Shown: positions 35,643 through 45,550 of the stretch, in pieces | Position numbering within the stretch: position 1 is the stretch's first letter | Layout of the letters: the number at the start of each line of letters is the position of its first letter | Assembly (NCBI GenBank): GCA_022845955.1 | Contig: AP025576.1 | Span: 3,596,001 to 3,660,000, forward strand | Direction of reading: 5' to 3' | Source of the DNA: Lachnospiraceae bacterium | Lineage (GTDB): Bacteria > Bacillota > Clostridia > Lachnospirales > Lachnospiraceae | DNA: 64,000 nucleotides | Position numbers and translations under genes: made by a program | The notes under the pieces: generated by a model | Seen by the model: the letters and a program-made list of their open reading frames with translations, nothing else | The model's database searches: none | Told to the model about the DNA's origin: nothing

Positions 35643-37067
35643 TCAATCGATAAATTCGTTTCCGGTTACGGTTTCCGCATCCAGGACAATACGATCAAAA
35701 GCGTTTAAACCGTAGGCCGTGTTGGATTTAATAATCGCATACTCATCATTTTGGGAAAGAATCTGGATTTCCTTGAAATCCGCATAACCCTTGTTTATAT
35801 TATACACACCAATGAGAGTGGCGCTCCGGGATATGGTATACTTATCCGTGGAATCCGGCTTGACCAGGTTATTTCCCAGCTCCAGCACGGAATTGTCAAT
35901 ATAATAATCATCCTCCGTTTCAAAATAGATAGAGGTGGCGATAAATTCCGTGGTAACCTCTCCATTTTCCGTATACGTTTCCTTGAGGACACCGTTTTCA
36001 CTGCTGTTTCCTTTTGTGACATATTCCTTGGGTACCAGGAAAAATTCTTTTTCCGCAATGGCGGAATTCGGCACCTTCAGTCCCTGCTCGTCTTTAGTGA
36101 CAAGTTCAATGTCAATGTAGCGGTCCGTGCAGAAGGAAATCATGGAATTGTTGAAATCCAGCTTAACGTATGTATATCCATCTTCATTATTAAGTACATT
36201 CACCTTCGCCCAGGAAGTACATTGGTTTTTCAGGAAGCGTACCTGTACATATTCCTCTTCCAGAAGCTCCTGTGCCCTCTCGGGGTCGGACTGGATGACA
36301 ATGGACCAGTTTTCGTCCGTAGCCAGTTTATACAGGGTATCACCGGAAGCCACCAGTTCATTGTTAATCAGCTGTTTCTTCGTATAATTTTCCTTGTCGA
36401 ACATATCCTGGGTAATCTGGTCCGCCGTAAGGCTTTCATAGCCGTCCGTGGAATAAACCACGATACCGGAAACCGGAGCACTGCACAAGGATATGAGGGA
36501 TGTCCCCGAACCGTTCAGTGACTGTAAATCCTGAAGCACATTGATGTTAGCCAGTTTCAGGGCCGTACCTTCAAGAGAATACTTAAAATCATATACCCCC
36601 GAGAACTGTTTCTTGTCGAAACCACCCATATAGCCTGTGATCTCGCTTTTGATATCCGACAGATTGCTGTCCGACAGCTGGGTATCTTCCGCTTTTCCGG
36701 CATCGAACAGCTCTTTCAGCTGCCCGCTCTCATCGATGCTGCACACAAGCTTCCCGAACCCAACCCGTTCTCCTTCCCGGGCGTAATAATTAATATAACC
36801 GGAGTCTTCGCTTGTAACTATAGTTTCATCACGCAGTGCAATTCCCTGGTAAACGTTCCCTATGGAAAGAGAACCATTTTTCACTTCGTATCCCATTATA
36901 TGCTTTTGTGTAAAATATAGAAAAACACAGATAACTACATATACGAAAATGACACTAAAAATAATAATCCCAAGATTAATATTCAGCGGTCTTCTGTATT
37001 GTCTGATTTTTCTATTGGAAGAACCGTTTCCGCGGGATGCTCCGCTTCCGTTTTCTCTGACAGCCAA
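35643..37067 (-). CDS. HlyD-like membrane fusion protein of unknown partner
   Basis: This roughly 474-residue protein has one N-terminal membrane helix (about 33-55) after a basic cytoplasmic segment. A biotinyl-lipoyl-like half-motif (SGYINYYAREGERVGFGKLVCSID) and a second half (APVSGIVVYSTDG ... ELVASGDTLYKL) follow, the arrangement of HlyD-family adaptors. A GGAGG 8 bp before the TTG at 37067 sets the start; extension to 37139 would run into the upstream terminator. It sits in the yggS-sepF region, where a protein of this type is common in Lachnospiraceae; its role is unknown. Confidence 0.82.
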   Translation of the reverse strand: MAVRENGSGASRGNGSSNRKIRQYRRPLNINLGIIIFSVIFVYVVICVFLYFTQKHIMGYEVKNGSLSIGNVYQGIALRDETIVTSEDSGYINYYAREGERVGFGKLVCSIDESGQLKELFDAGKAEDTQLSDSNLSDIKSEITGYMGGFDKKQFSGVYDFKYSLEGTALKLANINVLQDLQSLNGSGTSLISLCSAPVSGIVVYSTDGYESLTADQITQDMFDKENYTKKQLINNELVASGDTLYKLATDENWSIVIQSDPERAQELLEEEYVQVRFLKNQCTSWAKVNVLNNEDGYTYVKLDFNNSMISFCTDRYIDIELVTKDEQGLKVPNSAIAEKEFFLVPKEYVTKGNSSENGVLKETYTENGEVTTEFIATSIYFETEDDYYIDNSVLELGNNLVKPDSTDKYTISRSATLIGVYNINKGYADFKEIQILSQNDEYAIIKSNTAYGLNAFDRIVLDAETVTGNEFID

Positions 37068-37140
37068 TCCACATACCTCCGGGTAAAAAACGATACAAAT
37101 GATGCCAATTCTTGCCGGTACTCCATCCGGCCAATGCATT

Positions 37141-37171
37141 AAAAAGCCCCGGAAAGCATCCGAGGCTCTTT
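37141..37171 (-). terminator. Terminator after the small P-loop gene
   Basis: On the - strand AAGAGCCTCGG pairs imperfectly with CCGGGGCTTTTT and ends in T5, 11 bp after the stop of the upstream gene. Confidence 0.75.
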
Positions 37172-37181
37172 TCCTTTATTT

Positions 37182-37601
37182 TTAAAGAGATACAATAATC
37201 TTCGATTTCAGGCTTTCCGGCAAATCTTGTTCATCAAGGGAAATGCTGAGGATGAAATCAACCTGGAACATTTCGCTGATTTTTTCCAATTTAGTGATAA
37301 CAGGAAGGATATCACCATCTTCGAGATGGGCAATCTTCAGGAAGCTGTCCAAAAACATTTTCTCAAGATCCCGATCCTGAGAAACAATACCACAGATAAA
37401 ACCTAAAAATTCTGAACTGTTTTCCACCATGAATTCACTTACATCAATCAGCCTGACTTTGTTATTCAGTTCATACATATGCTTCGTACTTTTGTCCAAA
37501 TAGACAATATTTCCGGAGACTTCTTTTACTTCGGTGTTTACTTTATCCAATAATTGTTTTGTCTTGCCTTTCCCCTTCTTGCCTACGATTAACTGAACCA
37601 T
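37182..37601 (-). CDS. Small P-loop protein, uncharacterised
   Basis: The 139-residue protein begins MVQLIVGKKGKGKTKQLLDKVN, a clean Walker A motif (GKKGKGKT) right at the N-terminus. FILSISLDEQDLPESLKSKIIVSL closes it, but there are no other recognisable ATPase motifs. AGGAGGG fixes the start at 37601. It is transcribed alone: a TTGTTT-17-TATAAT promoter (37685-37657) lies upstream and a terminator downstream. The family is conserved in related bacteria as far as I recall, but the function is unknown. Confidence 0.8.
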   Translation of the reverse strand: MVQLIVGKKGKGKTKQLLDKVNTEVKEVSGNIVYLDKSTKHMYELNNKVRLIDVSEFMVENSSEFLGFICGIVSQDRDLEKMFLDSFLKIAHLEDGDILPVITKLEKISEMFQVDFILSISLDEQDLPESLKSKIIVSL

Positions 37602-37656
37602 TGTAATCCCTCCTAAAGTAAATTGGCGTTTATAAGCGCCTTTTAGATATGATATT

Positions 37657-37685
37657 ATTATAGTTGATATCTGTTTAAAAAACAA
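37657..37685 (-). promoter_or_regulatory. Promoter of the small P-loop gene
   Basis: On the - strand TTGTTT (37685-37680) and TATAAT (37662-37657) have a 17-bp spacer. Confidence 0.65.
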
Positions 37686-37690
37686 CCTTT

Positions 37691-38698
37691 TTAATGAATA
37701 ACATTCAAAAGCTCTGTCATCTCCGTATAGAGGATCGGTTTCTCTTTGGAACGCAGAATTACGGAAATATAGGGATTACCAGAGGTATCTTTACTGAGCA
37801 GAATCAGGCAGTTCCCGGCCGCGCTGGTCGTCCCGGTTTTACCGCCGATAATGGTAACCTGCTCCGGAGCCTTGTAATTGCCGTTCAGATACTGGTTTGT
37901 CGTTTTCAGGGACATGGATTTGGAATTGCCGTCTTTATCCATATATACCGTTTCATAGCTTGTCATATGAATGATTTCATTAATCAGATCTTTTTTTAAT
38001 GCCTCATTAAAGATTAGATAGAGATCATAAGCTGTTACGTAATGGTTGTCCGCAGTCAGTCCGTGGGGATTTACAAAATGGCTGTTCGTGGCGCCTATCG
38101 CCACAGCCTCTTTATTCATCATCTCAGCGAAACCTTCTATGCTTCCGCCGATATGGACTGCTATTGCTGCCGCCGCATCATTGGCGGAATGGATAAGAAG
38201 CGCATGCAGCGCCTGGTTCAGTGTGAGCTGATCCCCTGTCTTTAAGCCGCACAGCACGGCTCCGGACTCTGTTATGTTGGCCTCGTCGGTAACCGTTATC
38301 ATATCATCCGGATTCCCGTATTTAAGAGCGACCAGGGCAGTCATTATTTTGGTAAGACTGGCCGGCTGAAGCCTTTCGTGGACATTCTTGGCATACATTA
38401 CGTTATTTTTGTTAAGATCAAAAAGCCCGGCGGCCGTAGCCTCCGACATATCCACCGTATCGATTTCCGTTCCCACATCTCCTGTTACCACACAGAGATC
38501 ATCGGCAAAGGAGTCCGCCACAACACTGGAAACTTCATTGACCACACGATAACTGGACACTTCATAATCCGGGTCATAAGCAAAGGGCAGCTCCTCTTTT
38601 CCGCAGCCGGTCAGGGCTCCTGCCGACAGGATAACTATCAGGCAGACAGCCGCAGCCTTGGAACGAATTCTAAATGTTTGCTTATTTGTACATTTCAC
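37691..38698 (-). CDS. D-alanyl-D-alanine carboxypeptidase-like lipoprotein (S11 family)
   Basis: This roughly 335-residue protein has a lipoprotein signal peptide with lipobox LTGC (about 28-31). The S11 catalytic motifs are SLTK, SAND and KTGTT. It would trim the terminal D-Ala of peptidoglycan stem peptides at the outer membrane face. The GTG at 38698 gives a normal signal peptide ([21 protein letters not shown]...); a TTG at 38722 is the alternative. It overlaps the mgsA end. Confidence 0.9.
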   Translation of the reverse strand: MKCTNKQTFRIRSKAAAVCLIVILSAGALTGCGKEELPFAYDPDYEVSSYRVVNEVSSVVADSFADDLCVVTGDVGTEIDTVDMSEATAAGLFDLNKNNVMYAKNVHERLQPASLTKIMTALVALKYGNPDDMITVTDEANITESGAVLCGLKTGDQLTLNQALHALLIHSANDAAAAIAVHIGGSIEGFAEMMNKEAVAIGATNSHFVNPHGLTADNHYVTAYDLYLIFNEALKKDLINEIIHMTSYETVYMDKDGNSKSMSLKTTNQYLNGNYKAPEQVTIIGGKTGTTSAAGNCLILLSKDTSGNPYISVILRSKEKPILYTEMTELLNVIH

Positions 38699-39077
38699 GC
38701 CATTCCAAATCCCCTCTGTCAAGTGATTTGATTAACAGTTCAGCTGTCGCAAGATTGGTCGCCAATGGAATATTATGGATATCGCACAGACGAACCACAT
38801 TGTTTACATCCGGTTCGTGAGACTTGGGTGTAAGCGGATCCCTCAGGAAAATGACCAAATCGATCTGATTATGCTCAATCTGGGCACCTATCTGCTGTTC
38901 GCCTCCCAGATGACCGGCCAGGAATTTGTGGACGTTCAGGTTGGTCACCTCTTCTATCAGCCTTCCTGTTGTACCCGTGGCAAAAAGTACATTTTTGGTT
39001 AAAATCCCTCTGTAAGCGATACAAAAATTCTGCATCAGCTTCTTCTTTGCGTCATGCGCAATCAATGCAATATTCAT
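38682..39077 (-). CDS. mgsA: Methylglyoxal synthase
   Basis: The 131-residue enzyme converts dihydroxyacetone phosphate to methylglyoxal. Present are [11 protein letters not shown], the phosphate site ATGTTGRLI, the [13 protein letters not shown] loop, and the catalytic Asp in [17 protein letters not shown]. It lies after rodA at the end of the shape/division block, a placement common in clostridia. Confidence 0.96.
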   Translation of the reverse strand: MNIALIAHDAKKKLMQNFCIAYRGILTKNVLFATGTTGRLIEEVTNLNVHKFLAGHLGGEQQIGAQIEHNQIDLVIFLRDPLTPKSHEPDVNNVVRLCDIHNIPLATNLATAELLIKSLDRGDLEWREMYK

Positions 39078-39094
39078 AGCAACCTTCTCCTATA

Positions 39095-40207
39095 CTAGTA
39101 TAAATTTTTTCTCTGCAATCGCACATTCAGTACAAATCCCATACCGATAAACAGGCTGACAAGGGACGTCAGGCCATTGCTTACAAACGGCAGCGGGATT
39201 CCTGTATTAGGCATAATCATTGTGGTTACCGCTATGTTCATAAAGCTCTGGAAACCTATTACAGCGGCCATTCCGGAGGCGATAATCATTCCGGCGGTAT
39301 CCTTTGCAGTCCTTGCTATGCAGATGCACTCAAGAGCTATGAGCATCAACAGCACAATCACCGCACAGGAACCCACAAAACCCATCTCTTCCCCGATTAC
39401 GGCAAATATGAAATCCGTCTCCGGTTCTGAAATAAAATTGCCATTTTTTACTGATGCTATTACATTATTATTCAGGCCTTTCCCCCATAATTGGCCTGAA
39501 CCAATCGCCATCACTGAATTGAGCTGCTGATAAGCCTCGGCATCCGCATATTTTTCCGGATTAAGCCATGCCAGGATACGGGTCAGCTGATAATTCTGAA
39601 TCAACTGCTGTCCCGGCTGCATTACCAAATAAAAAGCAACCGCCAGCGACGGAACAATTACAGCCAAAACGCCTCCTATAATCTTGTAATTCAAACCGCC
39701 CACAAACATCAGTACGCAGAAAAGAATGCAATACAGAATCGTGGTGGACAGGTTCGGCTCTTTGTATACAAGGATAATAGCCGGCAGCATCAATCCCACA
39801 CACAGGATAAGTATTTTGAATGTATTCAACTTCTCCTTATACTTCATAATAAACTGTGCATAGAATAAAATCAATAATATTTTTGCAATTTCTGATGGTT
39901 GGAACTGAAACAGGTGGGGAATATTAATCCATCTTGTTGCCCCGTTTACCTTTTCTCCCCAGATTAAAACAGCGATTAGCATACCGATGGAAAAAATATA
40001 ATAAAACCAGTAAAGCCTCAGCAGCTGGGAATAGTCGATCAATGATATGATAATCATAATGACCATTCCCATTGCAACACCGGCAATCTGCCTTTCCTGC
40101 AGAGATTCCTTCGCGCTGCCCACTGCCATAATACCGATGATGGATATGGCAAGAACCAGCAGAACCAGCTTGAAGTCGTAATTCCTTAATTTGTATCTTT
40201 TCAGCAT
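39095..40207 (-). CDS. rodA: Rod shape-determining peptidoglycan glycosyltransferase RodA
   Basis: The 370-residue SEDS protein has about ten membrane segments. WINIPHLFQFQPSEIAKILLILFYAQF and EPNLSTTILYCILF lie in the first half. The C-terminal TGIPLPFVSNGLTSLVSLFIGMGFVLNV is the SEDS signature. RodA polymerises glycan in the elongasome with PBP2. GGAGG before the ATG at 40207 sets the start; 40246 would place it too far upstream. It follows minE, in the mre/min block. Confidence 0.95.
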   Translation of the reverse strand: MLKRYKLRNYDFKLVLLVLAISIIGIMAVGSAKESLQERQIAGVAMGMVIMIIISLIDYSQLLRLYWFYYIFSIGMLIAVLIWGEKVNGATRWINIPHLFQFQPSEIAKILLILFYAQFIMKYKEKLNTFKILILCVGLMLPAIILVYKEPNLSTTILYCILFCVLMFVGGLNYKIIGGVLAVIVPSLAVAFYLVMQPGQQLIQNYQLTRILAWLNPEKYADAEAYQQLNSVMAIGSGQLWGKGLNNNVIASVKNGNFISEPETDFIFAVIGEEMGFVGSCAVIVLLMLIALECICIARTAKDTAGMIIASGMAAVIGFQSFMNIAVTTMIMPNTGIPLPFVSNGLTSLVSLFIGMGFVLNVRLQRKNLY

Positions 40208-40294
40208 TCTTTCCTCCAACTGCGACAGCAGTCTGCGCCTGAGCACTTTCCGCCCGGAGCTTTTTTAAGCTCTTGGCGGCAACGCATGTAAAAA

Positions 40295-40558
40295 CTAATT
40301 ATGAAGGTCCAGAATGGGGATATCCGCGTACAGGGTAGGATTTTTACCTCTTCCCCGCGCCGTGGATTTGCTGATCTGTATCTCCATATTGTTTGTATCT
40401 ATCTTCATGTATTTGGATATGACTTTTGCAATATCCTGCTTGATCATTTCAAGCATTTCAGGCGAACAGCCCGCCCGATCGGAAATCAGCAGTATTTTCA
40501 GTCTGTCCTTGGCAATTTCCCTGGAAGTTTTCTTTTTGAATAAATTTGGTAATCTCAT
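40295..40558 (-). CDS. minE: Cell division topological specificity factor MinE
   Basis: The 87-residue protein has the anti-MinCD helix region (SREIAKDRLKILLISDRAGCSPEMLEMIKQDIAKVISKYMKID) and a C-terminal dimer strand. MinE sets MinD oscillation or placement at the poles. It overlaps the minD stop by 4 bp (ATGA). Confidence 0.95.
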   Translation of the reverse strand: MRLPNLFKKKTSREIAKDRLKILLISDRAGCSPEMLEMIKQDIAKVISKYMKIDTNNMEIQISKSTARGRGKNPTLYADIPILDLHN

Positions 40559-41364
40559 GATATCCGCCCCTCCTGACTCTTATGAAAGATTCCGGTAAAC
40601 CTTGCCCACAAGGAGACCGGATGTTCCAGATCCAGGAATGGCACTTCCTTTCCCAGGACTCTGAGGCAGATATTCTGATAAGCTTGTCCCGCCAGCGTAT
40701 TGTTCCCTACAAGAGGCTCTCCCTGGTTTGTGGCAATAACCACGTTCTCATCATCAGGTACTATGCCGATAAGAGGAATGGAAAGGATATCCACCACATC
40801 CTCCGGCGTCATCATATCCCCGCGCTTTACCATATCGAAGCGCATACGGTTGATGACCAGTTCAATCTGGCTGAATTCATGTGCTTCCAGCAGCCCTACA
40901 ATGCGGTCAGCATCGCGGATGGCGGAGACCTCCGGGGTAGTCACCACCAGAGCATGATCCGCTCCGGCTATAGCGTTCTTGAACCCCTGTTCAATGCCTG
41001 CAGGACAGTCCAGTATAATATAATCAAACTGCTCCTTAAGATGATCGATTAATTTAATCATCTGGCTTTCATTGACGGCTGTTTTATCCCTAGTTTGTGC
41101 GGAAGGGAGCAAATACAGGCTGCTGTATCTTTTGTCTTTAATCAGGGCCTGCTTCACCCTGCAGTTTCCTTCCACCACATCCACCAGATTATATACAATC
41201 CGGTTTTCCAGTCCCATAACCACATCCAGGTTGCGAAGGCCTATATCGGTATCGATTAAGACAACCTTCTTTCCCATGGCGGCGAGACCTGTGCCCACAT
41301 TTGCAGATGTGGTTGTTTTACCCACACCGCCTTTTCCTGATGTAACTACAATTACTTCACTCAT
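40555..41364 (-). CDS. minD: Septum site-determining ATPase MinD
   Basis: The 269-residue deviant Walker A ATPase has GKGGVGKTT, D in LIDTDIGLRNLDVVMG, Walker B YIILDCPAGIEQGF and a C-terminal amphipathic segment (LWARFTGIFHK) for membrane binding. It recruits MinC to the membrane. CGGAGG precedes the ATG. It is coupled to minE. Confidence 0.97.
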   Translation of the reverse strand: MSEVIVVTSGKGGVGKTTTSANVGTGLAAMGKKVVLIDTDIGLRNLDVVMGLENRIVYNLVDVVEGNCRVKQALIKDKRYSSLYLLPSAQTRDKTAVNESQMIKLIDHLKEQFDYIILDCPAGIEQGFKNAIAGADHALVVTTPEVSAIRDADRIVGLLEAHEFSQIELVINRMRFDMVKRGDMMTPEDVVDILSIPLIGIVPDDENVVIATNQGEPLVGNNTLAGQAYQNICLRVLGKEVPFLDLEHPVSLWARFTGIFHKSQEGRIS

Positions 41365-41412
41365 GCAAATACCTCCGGTTAGAAATATTTGTTCCCTGAG
41401 CGCTCCTGGAAC

Positions 41413-42096
41413 TTACTGAACGTTCAGTAATTCATTCGTAATTGGTTTCAGGATTATGCGTTCTTTTTCCACATAAGCCGTCTGCGGCTGTATTTTAGGA
41501 GAATGGCCCGCGTAGCGTGTCAAACGTTGTTTTTCATTGGTAATATATTTGAAATCCCCGATTTTGATTTTTTGCGGGGCCATTTCAAGCGCTGCCACAT
41601 AATGTCCGGGCCGGCCGTTTCCGCCTGCGTAAGCATTCCCCCGCAGGCTTCCCAGCACAACAATATCCCCGGCGGCAATCACACTGGAACCGGGATTTAC
41701 ATCCCCCAGCACAATAATGCTGGATTCCGTTTCCAGGATCTGCCCCTTTCGCAGGGTCCCCCGGTAGAATTGTCCCACGGATTCCTCTTCTTCCCTTTTT
41801 CGCCGGTAAGCTTCCAGAGCTTTGCCGTAAATACGGCTTTTCTCTTCATCTTCCCCAACAATACAGGTTATATTTAAATGGGAATTCACCCGGACGGCTT
41901 CTATCAGGCGGTCCTCCTCCTCAAAGGATAAATCCCGCCCTTCAAAAGAAACCGCCACAGTGGCATCCCTGAAGAATTCTTTCGATTCTTTAAACTTGTC
42001 CGCCACTTCTTCCAGCAGCTGTTCAAATTCCATATTGCCATCCAGATACAGGGTAATCCCATTCCGGAAGCTTTTTACAATTACCGCATTTTTCAT
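41413..42096 (-). CDS. minC: Septum site-determining protein MinC
   Basis: The 227-residue protein has a MinC N-terminal domain and a beta-helical C-terminal domain (SIIVLGDVNPGSSVIAAGDIVVLGSLRGNAYAGGNG). MinC inhibits FtsZ assembly away from midcell. AGGAG lies before the ATG at 42096; a longer frame to 42207 would overlap the PBP2 gene and is rejected. It is preceded by PBP2 and followed by minD. Confidence 0.94.
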   Translation of the reverse strand: MKNAVIVKSFRNGITLYLDGNMEFEQLLEEVADKFKESKEFFRDATVAVSFEGRDLSFEEEDRLIEAVRVNSHLNITCIVGEDEEKSRIYGKALEAYRRKREEEESVGQFYRGTLRKGQILETESSIIVLGDVNPGSSVIAAGDIVVLGSLRGNAYAGGNGRPGHYVAALEMAPQKIKIGDFKYITNEKQRLTRYAGHSPKIQPQTAYVEKERIILKPITNELLNVQ

Positions 42097-42142
42097 ATCT
42101 GCTCCTGTCCCGATAGCTTCTGACAATTCCTGACGGAATCCG

Positions 42143-45025
42143 TTAATCTCCGGTATTGGTAACAGCTTCCAGATGGCTGGCCGTACCGCCCAGGATCTCT
42201 TCCTCATTATCCGGATTGAAATAATACTGCATTACCTTACAGGATATCTGTGCAGCATAGTCGGAAGCATATCCGTTACCGATTCTGGTTGCAATGGCTA
42301 TTTCCGGGTTGTCATAAGGCGCATACCCCACGAAAAGAGCATGGGCGGGGCGCAGCTTATTCTCATCTGCCGTACCTGTCTTACCTGCGGCAAATACGCC
42401 TGCATCGCCAAAATACTTCTTGTTTTCCACGACACCCCTCATACCGCTGTGAATGGCATCCCAGTATGCGGTAGGCATCTCTATGGTATTACGGACCTCA
42501 GGAGTAAAATCCTCCAAAAGGTTTCCGTTGCGGTCAGTCACACGGTCCAGCAGGCTCAAATTATAACAGGTACCGCTGTTTGCCACGGTCGCCACATATC
42601 TGGCAAGCCCTACTGTTGTATAGTTATGCTCCCCCTGTCCGATTGCTGACTGGGACGGGTTTACCATGGAAAACTGCGGGGTGGATTCTTCGATTTCTAT
42701 TCCTGATTTTTCCGTCAGCCCATAAAGATCCGCATATTCCCGCATCCGGTTATTGGCGAGTTCAAAATTAGTACCGCTTTCCGAATCCCCGGAAAGGCCG
42801 AAACGGTAACCCATTTCATAGAAGAAATAGTTACAGGAATGGGTCAGGGCCTGGGATACATTCAGATTCCCATGACCGTAGATATTCCAGCACCTGAAAA
42901 CAGCATCGGAATAACGGGTAAAGCTTCCCACACAGTCCACCGTACTTCTGGTATCAACGATTCCTTCCATCAGGGCGGCTGAGGCAACCACCATTTTGTA
43001 GGTGGATCCGGGTGCACTCCGCATCTGTGTGGCATAATCCCACAGAGGCAGGGACAAATCGTTCTGCAGGCTGGCATAATAATCGGCATCAATGCCGTTG
43101 GCCAGCTTATTATTGTCATAACTCGGATAGCTGACAAGCGCCAGCACTTCTCCGGTATTCGGATCCACGATAACACAGGAGCCGGAAAAAGGATCCAGAG
43201 CCAGCTGGGCAGGCGTAATCTGAAGGTTTTCAATCAGACTGCGCATAAAGGTATAGGCGGAGACGCTGCCGTTTTCCAGACCCGCTTTCTCCTCTTCGGA
43301 AACAGATACAAGCCCCTGTTCCAGAAGCACCAGACATATCTGCCTGCCATTGATGGAATTATCGCGGATCATATATTTATACAGCTTCTTGTGGAATGCC
43401 GTTTTGTCCAGTTCCAGGCTGATATATTCCACAAGCCTGTCAAATACTTCCGAGGAGTCCGCATACTGGGTATCCATATCCAGCCTGCTCACGTCCACCC
43501 AGTTCCGGGAGATGGCGTATTCCAGAAATTCACTTAAGGAAATACTCTCTTCCTCCGACCAGGCCTTATAGGTTTCATCTTTGCTGTCTACCGAAAGCAC
43601 TTTGGTATCGTTAATCAGAAGATTGGTCACAATGTAGCTTTCATAACTCTGGTATTCCTCAGACAGCTGGTTATAAGGGGTTCTCCCGTTATAAAGTTCT
43701 TCGGTAAGCCAGTTCCAAACCTGTTCTTTTTTCCGTAAAAAAGCCTGCTGAACCGCACGTTCATTTACCCCCGCTTCACCGGCGGACAGATGCTCCAGGC
43801 TGATTACGTTGTTATTGAACAAAGCGAAATAAACATCGTCAATAGGAATCTTGATTGTAGAGGCTTTTTGATTAGGCCCCAGCTTGAATTCCTTAATATT
43901 CTCTATCTTATCCAGAAGCAGGCCGGCAATACTCCGTTCCAGAATATTATAAACCGCTTCCTGCAAATCGGCATCCAGTGTGAGATATACATCATTTCCG
44001 GCAACCGGATCCACCCGGCCCTCCGAATCGATTTCTTTGCCCAGGTTATCCACATAAATGGTTTCACTGCCTTTTTCCCCCTGGAGATAGGTTTCCATAA
44101 CCTTTTCGATTCCGGATTTACCTACCGTATCGTTCATCTCATAACGTTCCGGTTCCTCCTCCCCCCGGCTTGTCTCCTCATTCAGGCTCTTGAGTTCCTC
44201 CGAGGAAATTTTTCCGGTATAGCCGATGATATGGGAAAAATAAGTTCCGTTTATATAGCGCCTTATAGTATCCTCCGCGATATCGATCCCAAGAAGCTCT
44301 TCGTTGTTTTCTTTAATGGCGGCTACCGTTTTTTCACTTACGTCCGTGGCTATGGTTGTGGGTATGTATTTCTGAAAGCTGTTTGCTTTCATGGCATAGC
44401 GGATCGTAATCAGCTTAAGGACTTCCGCCTTTGTATACCCTTTGCCGGGTACAAAGGTATCCTTGTCATCAGGATCCGTCCTTTCCCCGATCTCATAGGT
44501 TTTCGCCATGGAATCGATCACATCCTGGGGCGTTGCATTTTTTTCTTTTTCCTTCAGGCTGTCAATGGAGGCATATCCGTAGACATCCGCCAGGAAACGC
44601 AGCAGTTTCGTATCCGATACGCTGAAGGCATATTCCCCGTTTTTATCCAGGTAGATATTAAAATCACTGATAATACTGTCACCGTTGCTTTCAATAATAT
44701 GAATGGTTTCCAGCAGGGTGGCATTCAGATTTTTGTTTTTATTTTTGTTTGATTCATACACATCTTCTATCGTTACGGAATAAGCCAGATCATTATAAGC
44801 AAGCAGCTTTCCGTTCCTGTCGAATATCTGTCCCCTGGAACTGGAAATGGAACGTTCCTTTTTTATCTTCAGGGAAAATTCATTCAGATAATTTTCTCCG
44901 TTGACAATCTGCAGGACAAAAACCCTGTGAATCAGGACCCCGCCCATGAGAAGTACAACAAGAGTGAGTACGATCAGCCTGGAATTTATGAAGTTGACAA
45001 AATTATCTCTGAATCTCTCAAACAA
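42143..45025 (-). CDS. Penicillin-binding protein 2 (elongasome transpeptidase), unusually long
   Basis: This 960-residue class B PBP has an N-terminal membrane helix (about 14-35), a pedestal domain and a transpeptidase domain. The motifs are SxxK in APGSTYKM (Ser about residue 674), SCN in LTHSCNYFF and KTGTAD. It crosslinks side-wall peptidoglycan with RodA and MreBCD. At 960 residues it is longer than the common 600-700. The extra length lies mainly between the pedestal and the catalytic domain (about 370-640), where I recognise no domain. It directly follows mreD (stop and start are adjacent). Confidence 0.94.
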   Translation of the reverse strand: MFERFRDNFVNFINSRLIVLTLVVLLMGGVLIHRVFVLQIVNGENYLNEFSLKIKKERSISSSRGQIFDRNGKLLAYNDLAYSVTIEDVYESNKNKNKNLNATLLETIHIIESNGDSIISDFNIYLDKNGEYAFSVSDTKLLRFLADVYGYASIDSLKEKEKNATPQDVIDSMAKTYEIGERTDPDDKDTFVPGKGYTKAEVLKLITIRYAMKANSFQKYIPTTIATDVSEKTVAAIKENNEELLGIDIAEDTIRRYINGTYFSHIIGYTGKISSEELKSLNEETSRGEEEPERYEMNDTVGKSGIEKVMETYLQGEKGSETIYVDNLGKEIDSEGRVDPVAGNDVYLTLDADLQEAVYNILERSIAGLLLDKIENIKEFKLGPNQKASTIKIPIDDVYFALFNNNVISLEHLSAGEAGVNERAVQQAFLRKKEQVWNWLTEELYNGRTPYNQLSEEYQSYESYIVTNLLINDTKVLSVDSKDETYKAWSEEESISLSEFLEYAISRNWVDVSRLDMDTQYADSSEVFDRLVEYISLELDKTAFHKKLYKYMIRDNSINGRQICLVLLEQGLVSVSEEEKAGLENGSVSAYTFMRSLIENLQITPAQLALDPFSGSCVIVDPNTGEVLALVSYPSYDNNKLANGIDADYYASLQNDLSLPLWDYATQMRSAPGSTYKMVVASAALMEGIVDTRSTVDCVGSFTRYSDAVFRCWNIYGHGNLNVSQALTHSCNYFFYEMGYRFGLSGDSESGTNFELANNRMREYADLYGLTEKSGIEIEESTPQFSMVNPSQSAIGQGEHNYTTVGLARYVATVANSGTCYNLSLLDRVTDRNGNLLEDFTPEVRNTIEMPTAYWDAIHSGMRGVVENKKYFGDAGVFAAGKTGTADENKLRPAHALFVGYAPYDNPEIAIATRIGNGYASDYAAQISCKVMQYYFNPDNEEEILGGTASHLEAVTNTGD

Positions 45026-45538
45026 TTATTCATTACTCCTTCTTTCCGCAGCTTCCAGTTTTTTATGTATCAACAGGAGAAGCGGATATACAACAAAAGC
45101 AATTACAATCGTATACACGGTTTCCGGCAGAATGACATGGAGGAAATAATATCCGATATCCAGCCTGTTCCTCAGAAGGAACAAAAGCACGTAGCATACG
45201 AAATTATAGCCGATATCACTTACTAAAATCAGAATCAACGGCAGTTTGATATCCTCCGGATAAAACATCCTCTGGAACGTGCCGTTGAGAAAACCTACCA
45301 TCATATAGAGCAGCGCATAAAACCCAATGACATCCCCGCTGAAAATATCCACCAGCAGGCCGCAGAAAAAACCGATAAGCAGGCCGTTCTTTTCCCCGTT
45401 CATAAAACCGCAGGATGCGACGAGAATGATAAGCAGGTTCGGCATGATGCTGCTGAATGCAGCTGCCGGAAGGACGCTGGTCTGCAGGATAAAGCAGGAT
45501 AACACCAGAAGGATCGAGATTAGAATCCTTTTCATCAA
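45026..45538 (-). CDS. mreD: Rod shape-determining protein MreD
   Basis: The 170-residue polytopic membrane protein has about five hydrophobic segments and the MreD-type FFCGLLVDIFSGDVIGFYALLYMMVGFLNG core. It is between mreC and PBP2 as usual, with 12 bp from the mreC stop. It bridges MreC and MreB in the elongasome. Confidence 0.9.
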   Translation of the reverse strand: MMKRILISILLVLSCFILQTSVLPAAAFSSIMPNLLIILVASCGFMNGEKNGLLIGFFCGLLVDIFSGDVIGFYALLYMMVGFLNGTFQRMFYPEDIKLPLILILVSDIGYNFVCYVLLFLLRNRLDIGYYFLHVILPETVYTIVIAFVVYPLLLLIHKKLEAAERRSNE

Positions 45539-45550
45539 ATCCCCTCCTCC

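Noticed and set aside
40247..40294. Terminator between minE and rodA
   Set aside because: A hairpin (CCGCC ... GGCGG with GAGCTT/AAGCTC) is present but lacks a T-run, and the genes otherwise look like one operon.
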